Assembly: GCA_964569385.1 (NCBI GenBank)
Contig: CAZMUM010000001.1
Coordinates: 112,750 to 176,749 of the forward strand
Length of the DNA stretch: 64,000 bases
Direction: 5' to 3'
Source of the DNA: JAADHX01 sp964569385
Lineage (GTDB): Bacteria > Actinomycetota > Acidimicrobiia > Acidimicrobiales > Poriferisodalaceae
Made by a program: the position numbers and the translations under genes. Positions 31,252 through 40,396 of the stretch are shown in pieces (within the stretch, counting starts at the first letter, position 1; each line of letters opens with the position of its first letter). The notes beneath the pieces are model-generated. The model saw only the letters and a program-made list of their open reading frames with translations, ran no database searches and was not told the DNA's origin.

Positions 31252-34200
31252 TCACTCGATCGGACGAAGCTCCTCAAGGAAGGCAACGAGTTCGTCGACG
31301 AGTTTGGGTCCTGGTTTGACCGGGATGTGAATCTCGCCCAAATCGTCTTTGTAAACGGCCTTTTTCACCAAACGTTTCAGCCTGGTTTGTTCGCTGATAC
31401 GAAGCTCCATCGGCGCGATCTTGGCAGTGGTGTTGCGGAGAAGCGATATCTCTTGAATACCTCTCGGATGACACGCAGCCCGCAGTGTCGCTAGTGCCAA
31501 CAAGTTGACAGCGGCCTCGGGCACCGGACCGAATCGATCGGTCCACTCGGCTCCAATATCGGTGACCTGGTCATTGTCGGTAACCGCGGCCAGTCGGCGA
31601 TATGCCTCGAGACGCTGCTCCTCGCGTTCGACGTACTCGGTAGGCAAGTAGGCGGGTAGCGGCAAATCGAGCTTGATCTCGATCGGCGCGGCGATCGGCT
31701 CGCCCTTGAGCTCGGCGACGGCTTCGGTGACCATCTGGCAATAGAGGTCGTATCCAACCGCAGCAATGTGACCAGACTGACCCGCTCCGAGCAGGTTGCC
31801 TGCACCTCGGATCTCGAGATCGCGCATAGCGATGCGAAATCCGGACCCAAGCGCGGTCGCCTCGCCAATGGTCTTGAGGCGCTCGTAGGCCTGCTCGCTC
31901 AAGACGCGGTTCACAGGATGAAACAGATATGCATAGGCTCGCTGACCCGACCGACCAACTCGACCTCGAATTTGGTGAAGCTGGCCGAGCCCGAGCATGT
32001 CAGCTCGATCGACGACCAAGGTGTTAACCGAAGGCATGTCGATGCCAGACTCGATGATGGTCGTGCAGACCAATACGTCGAAGTGGCCCTCCCAGAAGTC
32101 GATCATGACCTGTTCAAGGCTGCCTTCATCCATCTGCCCATGAGCCACCGCAACCCGTGCCTCAGGAACAAGAGCCCTCAGATCATCGGCAGTGCGTTCA
32201 ATATCGGCCACCCGATTATGAACGAAGAACACCTGCCCCTCACGCAGCAACTCGCGGCGAATCGATTCGGCGACAGCTCTCTCGTCGTACTCGCCAACAT
32301 AGGTGAGGATGGGCTGACGCTCCGACGGCGCCGTCTGAAGCAAGGACAGGTCGCGGATGCCAGTGAGCGACATTTCAAGCGTTCGCGGAATGGGCGTTGC
32401 GGTAAGGGTGAGCACATCAACGTCGTGGCGCAACTGCTTGATGTGTTCTTTGTGGGTCACGCCAAAACGTTGTTCTTCGTCGACGACAAGAAGCCCGAGA
32501 TCGTGGAACTTCACATCCTTGCCCAACAGGCGATGAGTACCGATAACAACATCGACCGACCCCGTTGCAAGGCCCTCAATGACATCACGCTGCTGCGCGG
32601 CGGTGAGGAAGCGAGACAACACCTCGACCCTGAGCGGATAGGCACTAAGACGATCTAGAAACGTCTGATGATGCTGCTGGGCCAAAAGGGTTGTCGGAAC
32701 CAGAACCGCGGCCTGCTTATTGGACTGCACCGCTTTGAAGACCGCCCGCATGGCCACCTCGGTCTTGCCGAACCCGACATCACCACAGACAAGGCGGTCC
32801 ATCGGCGCCCCATCCTCCATGTCGGCCAAGACCTCTTCGATGGCTTTCATCTGGTCAGGCGTTTCCTCGTACGGGAAGGAATCGGCGAGCTCTTGTTCCC
32901 ACGGAGAGGTTTCAGGGAAGGCGAACCCCTGGGTAGTTACCCGGCGCTGATAGAGCACAACCAGTTCTTGGGCGATCTCCTCAACCGCCGCACGAACCTT
33001 GGCCTTCGCCTTCTGGAAGTCGGAGCCGCCCATCTTGTTGAGCGTTGGCGACTCACCGCCCGAATAGGGGCGAATGAGATCGATCTGGTCCGAAGGCAGG
33101 TAGAGCTTGTCGGAGCCCTTGTAATCGAGGATCAGATAGTCGCGTTCGACCCCCATGATCTTGCGGGTAACCATTCCTGCGTAACGAGCAACGCCGTGAT
33201 GGTGATGAACGACAAAGTCGCCCTCATGCAGGTTCTCAAACGCTGTGGCCTGGCTCTTGCGCTTCGGACGGGCCGCACGATGGGTACGACGCCGACCGGT
33301 GATATCGGCCTCGGACAGAATCCCAAGGCCGTACTCCGGAAGGAACACCCCACGCTCAACCGGTGCCACAACGACATGACCACCCGGCTTGGCAAGCGCG
33401 CCAACGAGGCTAGCCTCACTGCTCCGGCTGCCCCCGCCTCCGCTGGCGTCACGGAGTGTTAGGTGGACACCTTCACGGCCGAGAGTTTCGACCAACCGAC
33501 TAGCCGAGCCCGCACCATCGGCGGCCACGACCAACGTGCCACCTCTGCCAATGAGAGTACGGAGTTGGGTGAGTAATCGCTCGGCGTCGCCAGCGACCGT
33601 CTCCCACGCTGTTGTTGTAAACGTGACGGTGTCAGGGCCGTCGGCAACATTGGCCACAGTCCAGGCCGACGCCTTGGTGCGAGTGAGCAGTTTGTCAAAA
33701 TCGACGTGCAGGTGTGGAAAGGCCTTGGCCATGCCATCGGCATCCACAGCACCCCAGGTAGCAGCCAGCGAATTAGCTAGATCGAGTTCCTCAGCCGTTA
33801 GGTCAGCAGCCCGGTCACGCAGCCGTTTCGGTTCGACCAGCAAAATCTGGGCATCGTCGCCAACCAGGTCGAAGAGCACCCGCTGCTCGTCGATGAGCCA
33901 CGGCAGCCACGATTCCATTCCATCAAAAAACTCGCCGTCGCTAAGTCGTTGCCATTGTTCGCGACCCCACGGTTCGGTGGCCACCAGACGATCGGCTCGG
34001 GCCCGCACTTCGTCGGAGGGCAGCACCTCACGAGCTGGAAAGAAGCGGACCGAATCAATATCGACCGTCGAGCGTTGGTCGGCCACCGAGAACTCGGTTA
34101 GCCGATCGACCTCATCGCCCCAAAGATCGATTCGAACTGGAGCGTCGGCCGTCGAACCGAAAACATCGACGATGCCACCACGAACCGCTACCTCACCCCG

Positions 34201-34737
34201 ATGTTCGACCTGGAACTCACGACGGTAACCCTGAAGCACCAGATGTTCGACAAGTTCGGCCGGATCAATGGTATCGCCAGGCCGAATCTCAACCGGTGCC
34301 GCCTCGACACCGTGCGGTCCAATGACCTGCACGAGAGCTCGAACAGGGGCGACGATGATCGAAGGAACCTCGTCGGGAGCCCGCAGGCGCCAAAGCACCT
34401 CTAGGCGTCGACCCATAGTTTCGATGCCGGGGCTTATCCGTTCGAATGGCAGTATCTCCCATGCGGGAAAGGTCGCAACTTCTTCGCGGCCCAAAAAGAG
34501 CTTCAGGTCACTGGCCAGCCGGTCAGCCTCAGCCGTGGTGGGGACCGCAACAACAATCGGGTTCCGTTGGCTGCGACGGACCATCGCCGCGATGGCAATT
34601 GCACGACCAGCATCGGGAATGTCCACCACGCCGTGGCTGCGCCCAAGCAAAGTGATGATCGCGGGGTCGGTCGAGACGACGTCGGCAAGAGCCGCGAAAG
34701 GCGCGCTTATCGATTCGGCACTCACTGGCTCGCTCAC
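31252..34737 (-). CDS. mfd: Transcription-repair coupling factor
   Basis: 1161 residues, the full length of Mfd. N-terminal UvrB-like module, then the RNA polymerase-interacting domain with 'LHEGDFVVHHHHGVARYAG' and 'IDLIRPYSGG'. The translocase has Walker A 'VCGDVGFGKTEVAMRA', 'TTLLAQQHHQTF', DEEQ box 'LLVVDEEQRFGVTHKE', 'TLTATPIPRTLEMSL' and 'IRGRVGRSGQRAYAY'. The C-terminal TRCF domain follows. It strips stalled RNA polymerase and recruits UvrA. The GTG start at 34737 overlaps the pth stop (GTGA). Confidence 0.98.
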   Translation of the reverse strand: MSEPVSAESISAPFAALADVVSTDPAIITLLGRSHGVVDIPDAGRAIAIAAMVRRSQRNPIVVAVPTTAEADRLASDLKLFLGREEVATFPAWEILPFERISPGIETMGRRLEVLWRLRAPDEVPSIIVAPVRALVQVIGPHGVEAAPVEIRPGDTIDPAELVEHLVLQGYRREFQVEHRGEVAVRGGIVDVFGSTADAPVRIDLWGDEVDRLTEFSVADQRSTVDIDSVRFFPAREVLPSDEVRARADRLVATEPWGREQWQRLSDGEFFDGMESWLPWLIDEQRVLFDLVGDDAQILLVEPKRLRDRAADLTAEELDLANSLAATWGAVDADGMAKAFPHLHVDFDKLLTRTKASAWTVANVADGPDTVTFTTTAWETVAGDAERLLTQLRTLIGRGGTLVVAADGAGSASRLVETLGREGVHLTLRDASGGGGSRSSEASLVGALAKPGGHVVVAPVERGVFLPEYGLGILSEADITGRRRTHRAARPKRKSQATAFENLHEGDFVVHHHHGVARYAGMVTRKIMGVERDYLILDYKGSDKLYLPSDQIDLIRPYSGGESPTLNKMGGSDFQKAKAKVRAAVEEIAQELVVLYQRRVTTQGFAFPETSPWEQELADSFPYEETPDQMKAIEEVLADMEDGAPMDRLVCGDVGFGKTEVAMRAVFKAVQSNKQAAVLVPTTLLAQQHHQTFLDRLSAYPLRVEVLSRFLTAAQQRDVIEGLATGSVDVVIGTHRLLGKDVKFHDLGLLVVDEEQRFGVTHKEHIKQLRHDVDVLTLTATPIPRTLEMSLTGIRDLSLLQTAPSERQPILTYVGEYDERAVAESIRRELLREGQVFFVHNRVADIERTADDLRALVPEARVAVAHGQMDEGSLEQVMIDFWEGHFDVLVCTTIIESGIDMPSVNTLVVDRADMLGLGQLHQIRGRVGRSGQRAYAYLFHPVNRVLSEQAYERLKTIGEATALGSGFRIAMRDLEIRGAGNLLGAGQSGHIAAVGYDLYCQMVTEAVAELKGEPIAAPIEIKLDLPLPAYLPTEYVEREEQRLEAYRRLAAVTDNDQVTDIGAEWTDRFGPVPEAAVNLLALATLRAACHPRGIQEISLLRNTTAKIAPMELRISEQTRLKRLVKKAVYKDDLGEIHIPVKPGPKLVDELVAFLEELRPIE

Positions 34738-35381
34738 TGGCGATTGCTGCGGTTGTACCGGTTCATCGTCTCATCGAGACCAGACGCTTGGTAGCACTCG
34801 ATGGCGTCGGCGGCCTCGGTGACCACGATGTCGAGTTCTTTACGTTCCTCGGAGCCAGGGCGACGCAGAACATGATCTTTGCCTTGGCTGTGGCCAGGCG
34901 GCCGACCAACACCAACTCGAACTCTGACGTAGTCGCGGCTGCCAAGGTGCTGATCAATCGACCGCAAGCCATTGTGTCCGGCATGACCGCCCCCGAGTTT
35001 GATCTTCAATGCTCCAACAGGGAGGTCGAGCTCGTCCTGCACGATCACGACCTGACGTGGTTCTTCGATGCCATACCGGGGCACTAACAATGCAAGGGCC
35101 TCGCCTGAGAGGTTCATGTAGGTCTGCGGGAAAGCCAAAACGACCCTGGCCCCGTCGAACTCGATCTCGGCGATGAGCGAGCGTTCCTTTCGGGCGGGTG
35201 CGAGTCCACCGTTGGTGCCAGCCTTGGCATGACGCCTGGCGAGTACCTCAAGAACATCGACACCGATGTTGTGCCGCGTGCCCACGAACTGGGCGCCGGG
35301 ATTGCCAATCCCGACAACGAGCAGATCTGCGCTGACGCCGCGTCGCTTCTTGGCCCGGTCGAAGACCGAGCCGTGCTGCAT
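34734..35381 (-). CDS. pth: Peptidyl-tRNA hydrolase
   Basis: 215 residues. Motifs: 'LVVGIGNPGAQFVGTRHNIGVDVLE' (catalytic His in R-H-N), 'FPQTYMNLSGEAL', 'VIVQDELDLPVGALKIKLGGGHAGHNGLRSI' and 'RVRVGVGRPPG'. It releases peptides from dropped-off peptidyl-tRNA. It sits 2 bases after rplY and overlaps mfd by four bases. The C terminus ('CYQASGLDETMNRYNRSNR') is typical. Confidence 0.97.
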   Translation of the reverse strand: MQHGSVFDRAKKRRGVSADLLVVGIGNPGAQFVGTRHNIGVDVLEVLARRHAKAGTNGGLAPARKERSLIAEIEFDGARVVLAFPQTYMNLSGEALALLVPRYGIEEPRQVVIVQDELDLPVGALKIKLGGGHAGHNGLRSIDQHLGSRDYVRVRVGVGRPPGHSQGKDHVLRRPGSEERKELDIVVTEAADAIECYQASGLDETMNRYNRSNRQ

Positions 35382-35383
35382 TC

Positions 35384-36055
35384 TCAGCCCTCGGAGGAAT
35401 CGGCGCCGTCGGATTCGCCTTCGCCGCCTTCGCCATCAGTGTCTTCGCCTTCAACGCCCTCTTCGCCAACAATGCCCTCTTCCTCGTCGGAGAGGGTGGC
35501 ACGACTAAGTGCACCGGTGACCACAAGGGTCTCGGGGTCCAAGTCCGTGGTGACATCGTCGCCGAGGGTCAGCTCGCTAAGTCGTACTGGGTTCGACAGC
35601 GACAGCTCGCTGATGTCGGCCTCGATGGCACGGGGAATGGCGATGACGGGGCAATCGAGAACAATGCTGGCCATCAGCTGTTCGACTATGCCGCCCTCAC
35701 GACCAAGCTCGTCGGCCTCTCCCACCAGGAGAATTGGAACCTCGGTAGTGATGCGTTGCTTGGCATCGACACGCAAAAAGTCGATGTGTTGGACGCGATC
35801 CTTGATGGGATGAATCTGAAGGTCACGTACGAACGTGAGCTGTTGAGTCTTGCCATCGATGTCGAGGGTGATGACCGCGTTGGCACCAGCGGCGTTGAGC
35901 ACCCGACGAAACTCGATGCGATCGACGGTTACGGTAACCGGGTCAACGCCTGCTCCATACACAACGGCGGGCACCAAGTTCTGACCGCGCAGGCGACGGG
36001 ACGAGCCCGAGCCATGCTCACGACCGGTTTCAGCGGCAAGGGTGTTCTGTTCCAT
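35384..36055 (-). CDS. rplY: Ribosomal protein bL25 (general stress protein CTC type)
   Basis: 223 residues: the N-terminal L25 5S-rRNA-binding domain ('RGQNLVPAVVYGAGVDPVTVTV') plus the C-terminal TL5/CTC domain ('EVPILLVGEADELGREGGIV', 'LDCPVIAIPRAIEADIS'). It ends in a very acidic tail of about 35 residues rich in Glu, Gly and Asp. The acidic tail is common in actinobacteria. It stabilises 5S rRNA in the large subunit. The prs-rplY-pth order is conserved. Confidence 0.97.
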   Translation of the reverse strand: MEQNTLAAETGREHGSGSSRRLRGQNLVPAVVYGAGVDPVTVTVDRIEFRRVLNAAGANAVITLDIDGKTQQLTFVRDLQIHPIKDRVQHIDFLRVDAKQRITTEVPILLVGEADELGREGGIVEQLMASIVLDCPVIAIPRAIEADISELSLSNPVRLSELTLGDDVTTDLDPETLVVTGALSRATLSDEEEGIVGEEGVEGEDTDGEGGEGESDGADSSEG

Positions 36056-36178
36056 GGGGCGGTGCTCCTGGGGTCGCGCCTCGGTTGAGCGCGGAGATTA
36101 GCGGCCGCAGTCGTCTACCGGCCAGCCCGCCATGGTATCGGTTGTCGCCGGCGTCCGGCAACAACTCTTGGTGTGAAA

Positions 36179-37207
36179 CTAGCTTTGGTTCTCGCCGTCG
36201 AAAATCTCGGACACCGACGAATCGGTATAGACCGCTTGCAACGTCCGAGCAAAGATTGGTGCTACCGACAGAACTTCGAGTCTGTCGAACTTCTTTTCGG
36301 TCGGAATCGGCAACGTGTTGGTGACGATGACCCGCGACAACGCCGAGTTCTTGAGGCGATCGATGGCCGGCCCCGAGAACACACCGTGAGTGCAGGCTGC
36401 CATTACGTCGAGGGCACCGTTATCCAGCAGCTGCTCGGCAGCCGAACAGATGGTGCCAGCCGTGTCGATCATGTCGTCGACGATTACGCAGACCCGGCCT
36501 TCGACATCGCCCATGATGCCAAGGGCTTCAGCCTCGTTGGCCACATCGACCGAACGCTTCTTGTAAACCGACGCGATATCTGCCCCGAGCCTCCCCGCGT
36601 ACCTCTCAGCTACCTTGACCCGACCGGCGTCTGGCGACACGATCACGCAGCCGTCTGGCACAAGGTCGCGTAATCGGTTCACCAACACCGGAAGCGATGT
36701 CAGGTGGTCGACAGGACCATCGAAGAAACCTTGAATCTGACCACTGTGCAGGTCGATGCTGACAAGACGTTCTGCACCAGCAGCACGAAGCATGTCGGCC
36801 AACAATCTGGCCGTGATTGGTTCGCGACCCGCCGATTTGCGGTCCTGTCTTCCGTAGCCATAGAACGGCACCACAGCGGTAATGCGTTTGGCCGACGCCC
36901 GCCTGGCCGCATCGATCATGATCAGCTGTTCCATGATCGCGTCGTTAAGGGAGCCACCGTCGAAACTCGAATGGCTCTGGACGATAAAGACATCGCCACC
37001 GCGCAACGAATCGCCAAACTTGCACTTCAGCTCGCCATTGGCGAACTTGACCAGGTTTGCGTTGCCTAGCGGGACGCCGAGGCTCTCGGCAATCTCGGAT
37101 GCTAACGGCCTATTGGCTCGGCCACTGAACAGGTGAAGCCGCTTCTTGGTAATGACTTCCATTGTCGGATCGACACCACCATTAGGCGGATTTGTAGAAG
37201 TGCTCAT
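36179..37207 (-). CDS. prs: Ribose-phosphate pyrophosphokinase (PRPP synthase)
   Basis: 342 residues from ATG 37207; the Met at 37162 ('MEVITKKRLHLFSGRANRP') is the more usual start. Motifs: 'GDVFIVQSHSS', 'RITAVVPFYGYGRQDRKSAGREP', 'SIDLHSGQIQGFFDGPVDHL', and the PRPP loop 'VCVIVDDMIDTAGTICSAA'. It makes PRPP from ribose 5-phosphate and ATP for nucleotides, His and Trp. It directly follows the short glmU gene. Confidence 0.97.
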   Translation of the reverse strand: MSTSTNPPNGGVDPTMEVITKKRLHLFSGRANRPLASEIAESLGVPLGNANLVKFANGELKCKFGDSLRGGDVFIVQSHSSFDGGSLNDAIMEQLIMIDAARRASAKRITAVVPFYGYGRQDRKSAGREPITARLLADMLRAAGAERLVSIDLHSGQIQGFFDGPVDHLTSLPVLVNRLRDLVPDGCVIVSPDAGRVKVAERYAGRLGADIASVYKKRSVDVANEAEALGIMGDVEGRVCVIVDDMIDTAGTICSAAEQLLDNGALDVMAACTHGVFSGPAIDRLKNSALSRVIVTNTLPIPTEKKFDRLEVLSVAPIFARTLQAVYTDSSVSEIFDGENQS

Positions 37208-37245
37208 TCATACCTCATGAACGATTCAGACGGGTTGGCAGACTG

Positions 37246-38343
37246 CTAGAGATCGGCGCAGTAGTGGGCGCCAGTGACCTGTTCTGATTCGATGCGGTCG
37301 CCCGCTCGCAACACGGCAAAAGGACCAACCCTGGCATGGTCACCGATATAGGCGCCGGTCGACCGAGTGAACTCGACATGAGAAGCAAGGCCGATCTGAG
37401 TGTCGACGATGTGACAGCCTGGCCCAACAACGGTGCCAGCACCGATGCTGGTTGCGCCTTGAATGAGCGAGCCTGGGAACACCGTGACATCCTCGCCCAG
37501 CGTGCACTTGGTGTCGATGTAGGTGTGATCGGGGTCGACGATGGTTACGCCCCGAGCCAGCCATGCGTTGTTGGTGCGGCGGCGTAGTTCCTGTTCGGCG
37601 ACAGCCAGTTGAGCTCGGTCGTTGATGCCTTGGGTCTCGGCCGCGTCGCCGATGTGGGCGGCAACGCTGTAGCCCGCCTCGCGCAGCACAGCAACAATAT
37701 CTGTGAGATACAACTCACCCTGGGCGTTGGTGGGGTTGATTCGCCGCAATGCCGGACCGACGAGAGTCCGCGTGAAGCAGAAGATGGCGGTGTTGATCTC
37801 GTCGACTTCGAGTTCGTCGACGGTGGCGTCGCGGTGTTCGACGATCCGGTTCACACGTCCGTCGACATCGCGGATTACTCGGCCATAGCCGGTGGCATCT
37901 TCCATGACAGCAGTGAGCACGGTCGCTCCCGCGCCCGACTCGAGGTGAGTCTCCACAAGGCGAGCGATAGTTGACGCCTTGATGAGCGGCGCATCGCCGG
38001 TGAGCACTATCAACAGACCCGTTTCGTCGTCGAGCTCGTCGGCGGTGAACGCCTCCAGACCGACTCGTACGGCATCGCCAGTTCCCCGCTGCTCAGCCTG
38101 TAGAGCGAAAGCCACCTCGACACCGGCAGGCGAGTGATCGGTAACGGCGGCCTTGACCTTGTCGGATCCGTGCCCGACCACGACAACCACCTTGTCTGGG
38201 GCGACATCTGAAAGCGCGTCGATAGCGAACGAAACCATCGGGCGGCCACATAGACGGTGGGCGGGCTTTGGCAAGCTAGAGCGCATGCGAGTGCCTTGCC
38301 CCGCGGCCAAAACGATTGCCGCGACCGACGTGTTCAACTCCAT
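37246..38343 (-). CDS. glmU: GlmU-like UDP-GlcNAc pyrophosphorylase lacking most of the acetyltransferase domain
   Basis: 365 residues against about 450-490 for typical GlmU. The uridylyltransferase half is intact: 'IVLAAGQGTRMRSSLPKPAH', 'GQ-free UDP site' region 'ERGTGDAVRVGLEAF', 'IVLTGDAPLI' and 'EINTAIFCFTRTLV'. The left-handed beta helix starts ('TYIDTKCTLGEDVTVFPGS', 'IGAGTVVGPGCHIVDTQIG') but stops after 'ARVGPFAVLRAGD' plus 15 residues. The acetyl-CoA and GlcN-1-P sites (F-V-E-x-K and N-Y-D-G regions) are absent. So it should make UDP-GlcNAc but not acetylate GlcN-1-P. Only 38 bases separate it from prs, so no lost exon is nearby. Confidence 0.9.
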   Translation of the reverse strand: MELNTSVAAIVLAAGQGTRMRSSLPKPAHRLCGRPMVSFAIDALSDVAPDKVVVVVGHGSDKVKAAVTDHSPAGVEVAFALQAEQRGTGDAVRVGLEAFTADELDDETGLLIVLTGDAPLIKASTIARLVETHLESGAGATVLTAVMEDATGYGRVIRDVDGRVNRIVEHRDATVDELEVDEINTAIFCFTRTLVGPALRRINPTNAQGELYLTDIVAVLREAGYSVAAHIGDAAETQGINDRAQLAVAEQELRRRTNNAWLARGVTIVDPDHTYIDTKCTLGEDVTVFPGSLIQGATSIGAGTVVGPGCHIVDTQIGLASHVEFTRSTGAYIGDHARVGPFAVLRAGDRIESEQVTGAHYCADL

Positions 38344-38417
38344 GGTTCGGGGAGGAGGGTTCGAACCTCCGTTGACGGGACCAAAACCCGTTGTCCTACC
38401 AATTGAACGATCCCCGA
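38343..38417 (-). tRNA. tRNA-Gln (anticodon TTG)
   Basis: 75-base tRNA on the minus strand including an encoded CCA (38343-38345). Acceptor stem tcgggga/tccccga, anticodon arm ACGGG-TTTTGGT-CCCGT giving anticodon TTG, T-arm with gttcgaac. Its last base coincides with the first base of the glmU start codon (ATG at 38343), so glmU has no leader of its own unless the tRNA is processed out of the mRNA. Confidence 0.97.
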
Positions 38418-38500
38418 TCAGGCCCTAACGGTAACGCCCCGGGGGCCTGACAGCGCCATCTTTTGCAGGATTGACCGATTGGCCTTTCACGAAACGACGG

Positions 38501-39514
38501 TTAGGTCGCTGACTTTCGGTCGCGAGCTTCGGTTGTACTTGTGGTCGACGTCGTGCTCGAACTGGTGCTGGTAGTCGATGTTGAGCTGGTTGAGCTAGTC
38601 GTCGTGGTAGTCGTCGTGGCTTCGGTCGTCGTGGACGTGGTGCCGGTTCCGTCGAGCGGGTCATCAGTGGTCGAAGAAGTGGTCGCTACCGCAGCGGTGC
38701 TTGAAGTGGTCGAATCGGGAACGGATGTCGTTGCTGCAACCGCTGTAGTTGGAGGCAAGCCGACCGGGACCGTGGTAGCCGCTACGAGGCTCGTGGTAGT
38801 GGTTCCGATTGGAGGCTCTGGCGTCACACCACGCGGACGCGTCGTCGTCACCAGCGCGGTGTCGGTGGTGACGGTCTCGGCTGTGGGCGCAACAATCGAC
38901 GTTGCAACGCCGATGTCGCCGATGTCGCCGATGGTGCTGGAGGCCGTGGCCACCAGAGCCGTTGTGACCACGCCTCCAGACGTCGTTGGTGCCGACGAAG
39001 ACGGCGCCGGAGCAGTAACGGTTGTAGGCACCAATGTGGTCGTGATAGCAACAGACGGCCCAGCTCCAAGAGCAAGAGTTGCGTCTTTGTCGATACCACT
39101 AGAGTCGACAACAGCAAAGGTGTTTGGTCCAAGCTCCTCGTTGCCGAAGCTCGCCCAGCCATCGACACCAGTTACGACTTGGGAACCTTCAGGGAGCACC
39201 AGGCCGACAACCGCAGGGATGGTCTGTCCGGCAGGCATCACAACTTCGGCATTGGTGGCGCCAGTGACGTAGATCTGCTGGGCTGGGGAATCTTGCCAAA
39301 CGACTAGACCAATGGCGACAATCGAAGCAGCAAAGGCCACAGCAGCCACAGTGGTCGGCCAGCGGCCCACACGACGGACCGACAGGGTGCTCCCGGTTGA
39401 GGCTACGACGGCAGTCCGCAGCGTCACTTCGAGCGCATCGGCGAACGCGGGGTCTGGGGCTGGTACTGCACTTGAACCCAAACTGCTGAGCATGTGGTCG
39501 ACGTCGTCGGTCAC
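38501..39514 (-). CDS. Putative anti-sigma factor with FecR-like and Ser/Thr-rich extracellular part
   Basis: 337 residues. A short cytoplasmic N terminus ('HMLSSLGSSAVPAPDPAFADALEVTLR'), one transmembrane helix at about 53-72 ('VAAVAFAASIVAIGLVVW'), then an outer FecR-like stretch ('VTGATNAEVVMPAGQTIPAVVG', 'LPEGSQVVTGVDGWASF'). The last 180 residues are Thr/Ser/Ala/Pro low complexity. Its start overlaps the sigma gene stop by four bases, the usual layout for a membrane anti-sigma factor. No zinc-binding HxxxCxxC (ZAS) motif is seen. Confidence 0.75.
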   Translation of the reverse strand: MTDDVDHMLSSLGSSAVPAPDPAFADALEVTLRTAVVASTGSTLSVRRVGRWPTTVAAVAFAASIVAIGLVVWQDSPAQQIYVTGATNAEVVMPAGQTIPAVVGLVLPEGSQVVTGVDGWASFGNEELGPNTFAVVDSSGIDKDATLALGAGPSVAITTTLVPTTVTAPAPSSSAPTTSGGVVTTALVATASSTIGDIGDIGVATSIVAPTAETVTTDTALVTTTRPRGVTPEPPIGTTTTSLVAATTVPVGLPPTTAVAATTSVPDSTTSSTAAVATTSSTTDDPLDGTGTTSTTTEATTTTTTTSSTSSTSTTSTSSSTTSTTSTTEARDRKSAT

Positions 39515-40131
39515 GATGCCTCCTTTTCCACCGCGTCGAGATGACGACGCATCGATTTGAGCGATCGATGCACCAACACGGCCATAGTTCCTCGAGTTAC
39601 ACCCATTGCGTCGGCGGCCTCTTCGTTCGTCAGGCCAGAGAGGTACCTCAGACTGAGCACCTGCTGGTAACGCGGGGTGAGCTGATCCAGTGCCGCCCGG
39701 ACTAGTACGTGATCTTCGTCGCGCAGAACTGCGTCTTCTGGCCTCTCGGCTTCGGTCACCAATCGTTGCATCGCTATCTGGCCGCGATCGCTCTCAGGTC
39801 GAGCAGAGCGACGGTGATGATCGTTCATTTGATTCGCCGCTATTCGGAGCAGCCAGGCAGAGAATCCGCCGCCGGTGGGCTGGAACGAGTCGAGGTTTCG
39901 GTAAGCCTTCTCGAATGCTGCCGCAGTTACGTCTTCGGCGACCTCTCGGCTGCCGCAACGACGGTAGGCGAAAGCGTGAACTCTCGGTAGATACCGTCGG
40001 TAGAGCTCCGAGAACGCATCGGCGTCGCCCTCGCGGGCGCGATCGACCAGCTGGTGGTCGTTGTTGGTCGCGTTGGCGGCCAGCGTCACCCGGGTCTCCT
40101 CGCCACTTGCGATCGTCGTTACCGATCCCAT
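39511..40131 (-). CDS. ECF-family RNA polymerase sigma factor
   Basis: 206 residues from ATG 40131. Region 2 is 'DAFSELYRRYLPRVHAFAYRRCGSREVAEDVTAAAFEKAYRNLDSF'-type (core 'YLPRVHAFAYRRCG', 'AEDVTAAAFEKAY'), and region 4 is 'LTPRYQQVLSLRYLSGL' with 'EEAADAMGVTRGTMAVLVHRSL'. It directs transcription of a regulon answering to an envelope signal passed by the membrane protein encoded next. A divergent promoter region separates it from the tiny bS22 gene. Confidence 0.93.
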   Translation of the reverse strand: MGSVTTIASGEETRVTLAANATNNDHQLVDRAREGDADAFSELYRRYLPRVHAFAYRRCGSREVAEDVTAAAFEKAYRNLDSFQPTGGGFSAWLLRIAANQMNDHHRRSARPESDRGQIAMQRLVTEAERPEDAVLRDEDHVLVRAALDQLTPRYQQVLSLRYLSGLTNEEAADAMGVTRGTMAVLVHRSLKSMRRHLDAVEKEAS

Positions 40132-40278
40132 ATTGACAGTCCAACGCTCAACTTCGACAGCGGTTACATCCAACCTGAGAAATTCAAGGCACCTGATTCA
40201 AGCAGAAAGCACGGTTCGAGCAGAAAGTTTGGCTCTTAGTCACGGCAACGTCCAAGTCGGACTATCCTCACCGACTTC

Positions 40279-40368
40279 ATGGGATCGCTCGTAAAAAAGC
40301 GCCGCAAGCGTATGCGCAAGAAGAAGCACAAGAAGATGCTTCGCCGTACACGCTTCCAGCGTCGGTAA
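40279..40368 (+). CDS. bS22-like tiny ribosomal protein (AURKAIP1/COX24 domain)
   Basis: 29 residues, 16 of them Lys or Arg: 'MGSLVKKRRKRMRKKKHKK' then 'MLRRTRFQRR'. This matches the AURKAIP1/COX24 family, of which the mycobacterial 30S protein bS22 is a member. The start ATG, stop TAA and a good terminator hairpin 28 bases downstream make it a complete mini-gene. Very short genes of this type are missed by most gene finders. Confidence 0.9.
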   Translation: MGSLVKKRRKRMRKKKHKKMLRRTRFQRR

Positions 40369-40396
40369 CTTCAACCAACTCAACCGCTAGCCGCTA

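Noticed and set aside
33389..34228. 279-residue plus-strand open frame
   Set aside because: Ser/Arg/Pro-rich shadow opposite mfd.
38541..39272. 243-residue plus-strand Val-rich frame
   Set aside because: Mirror of the Thr-rich tail of the putative anti-sigma gene (Thr codons read as Val on the other strand).
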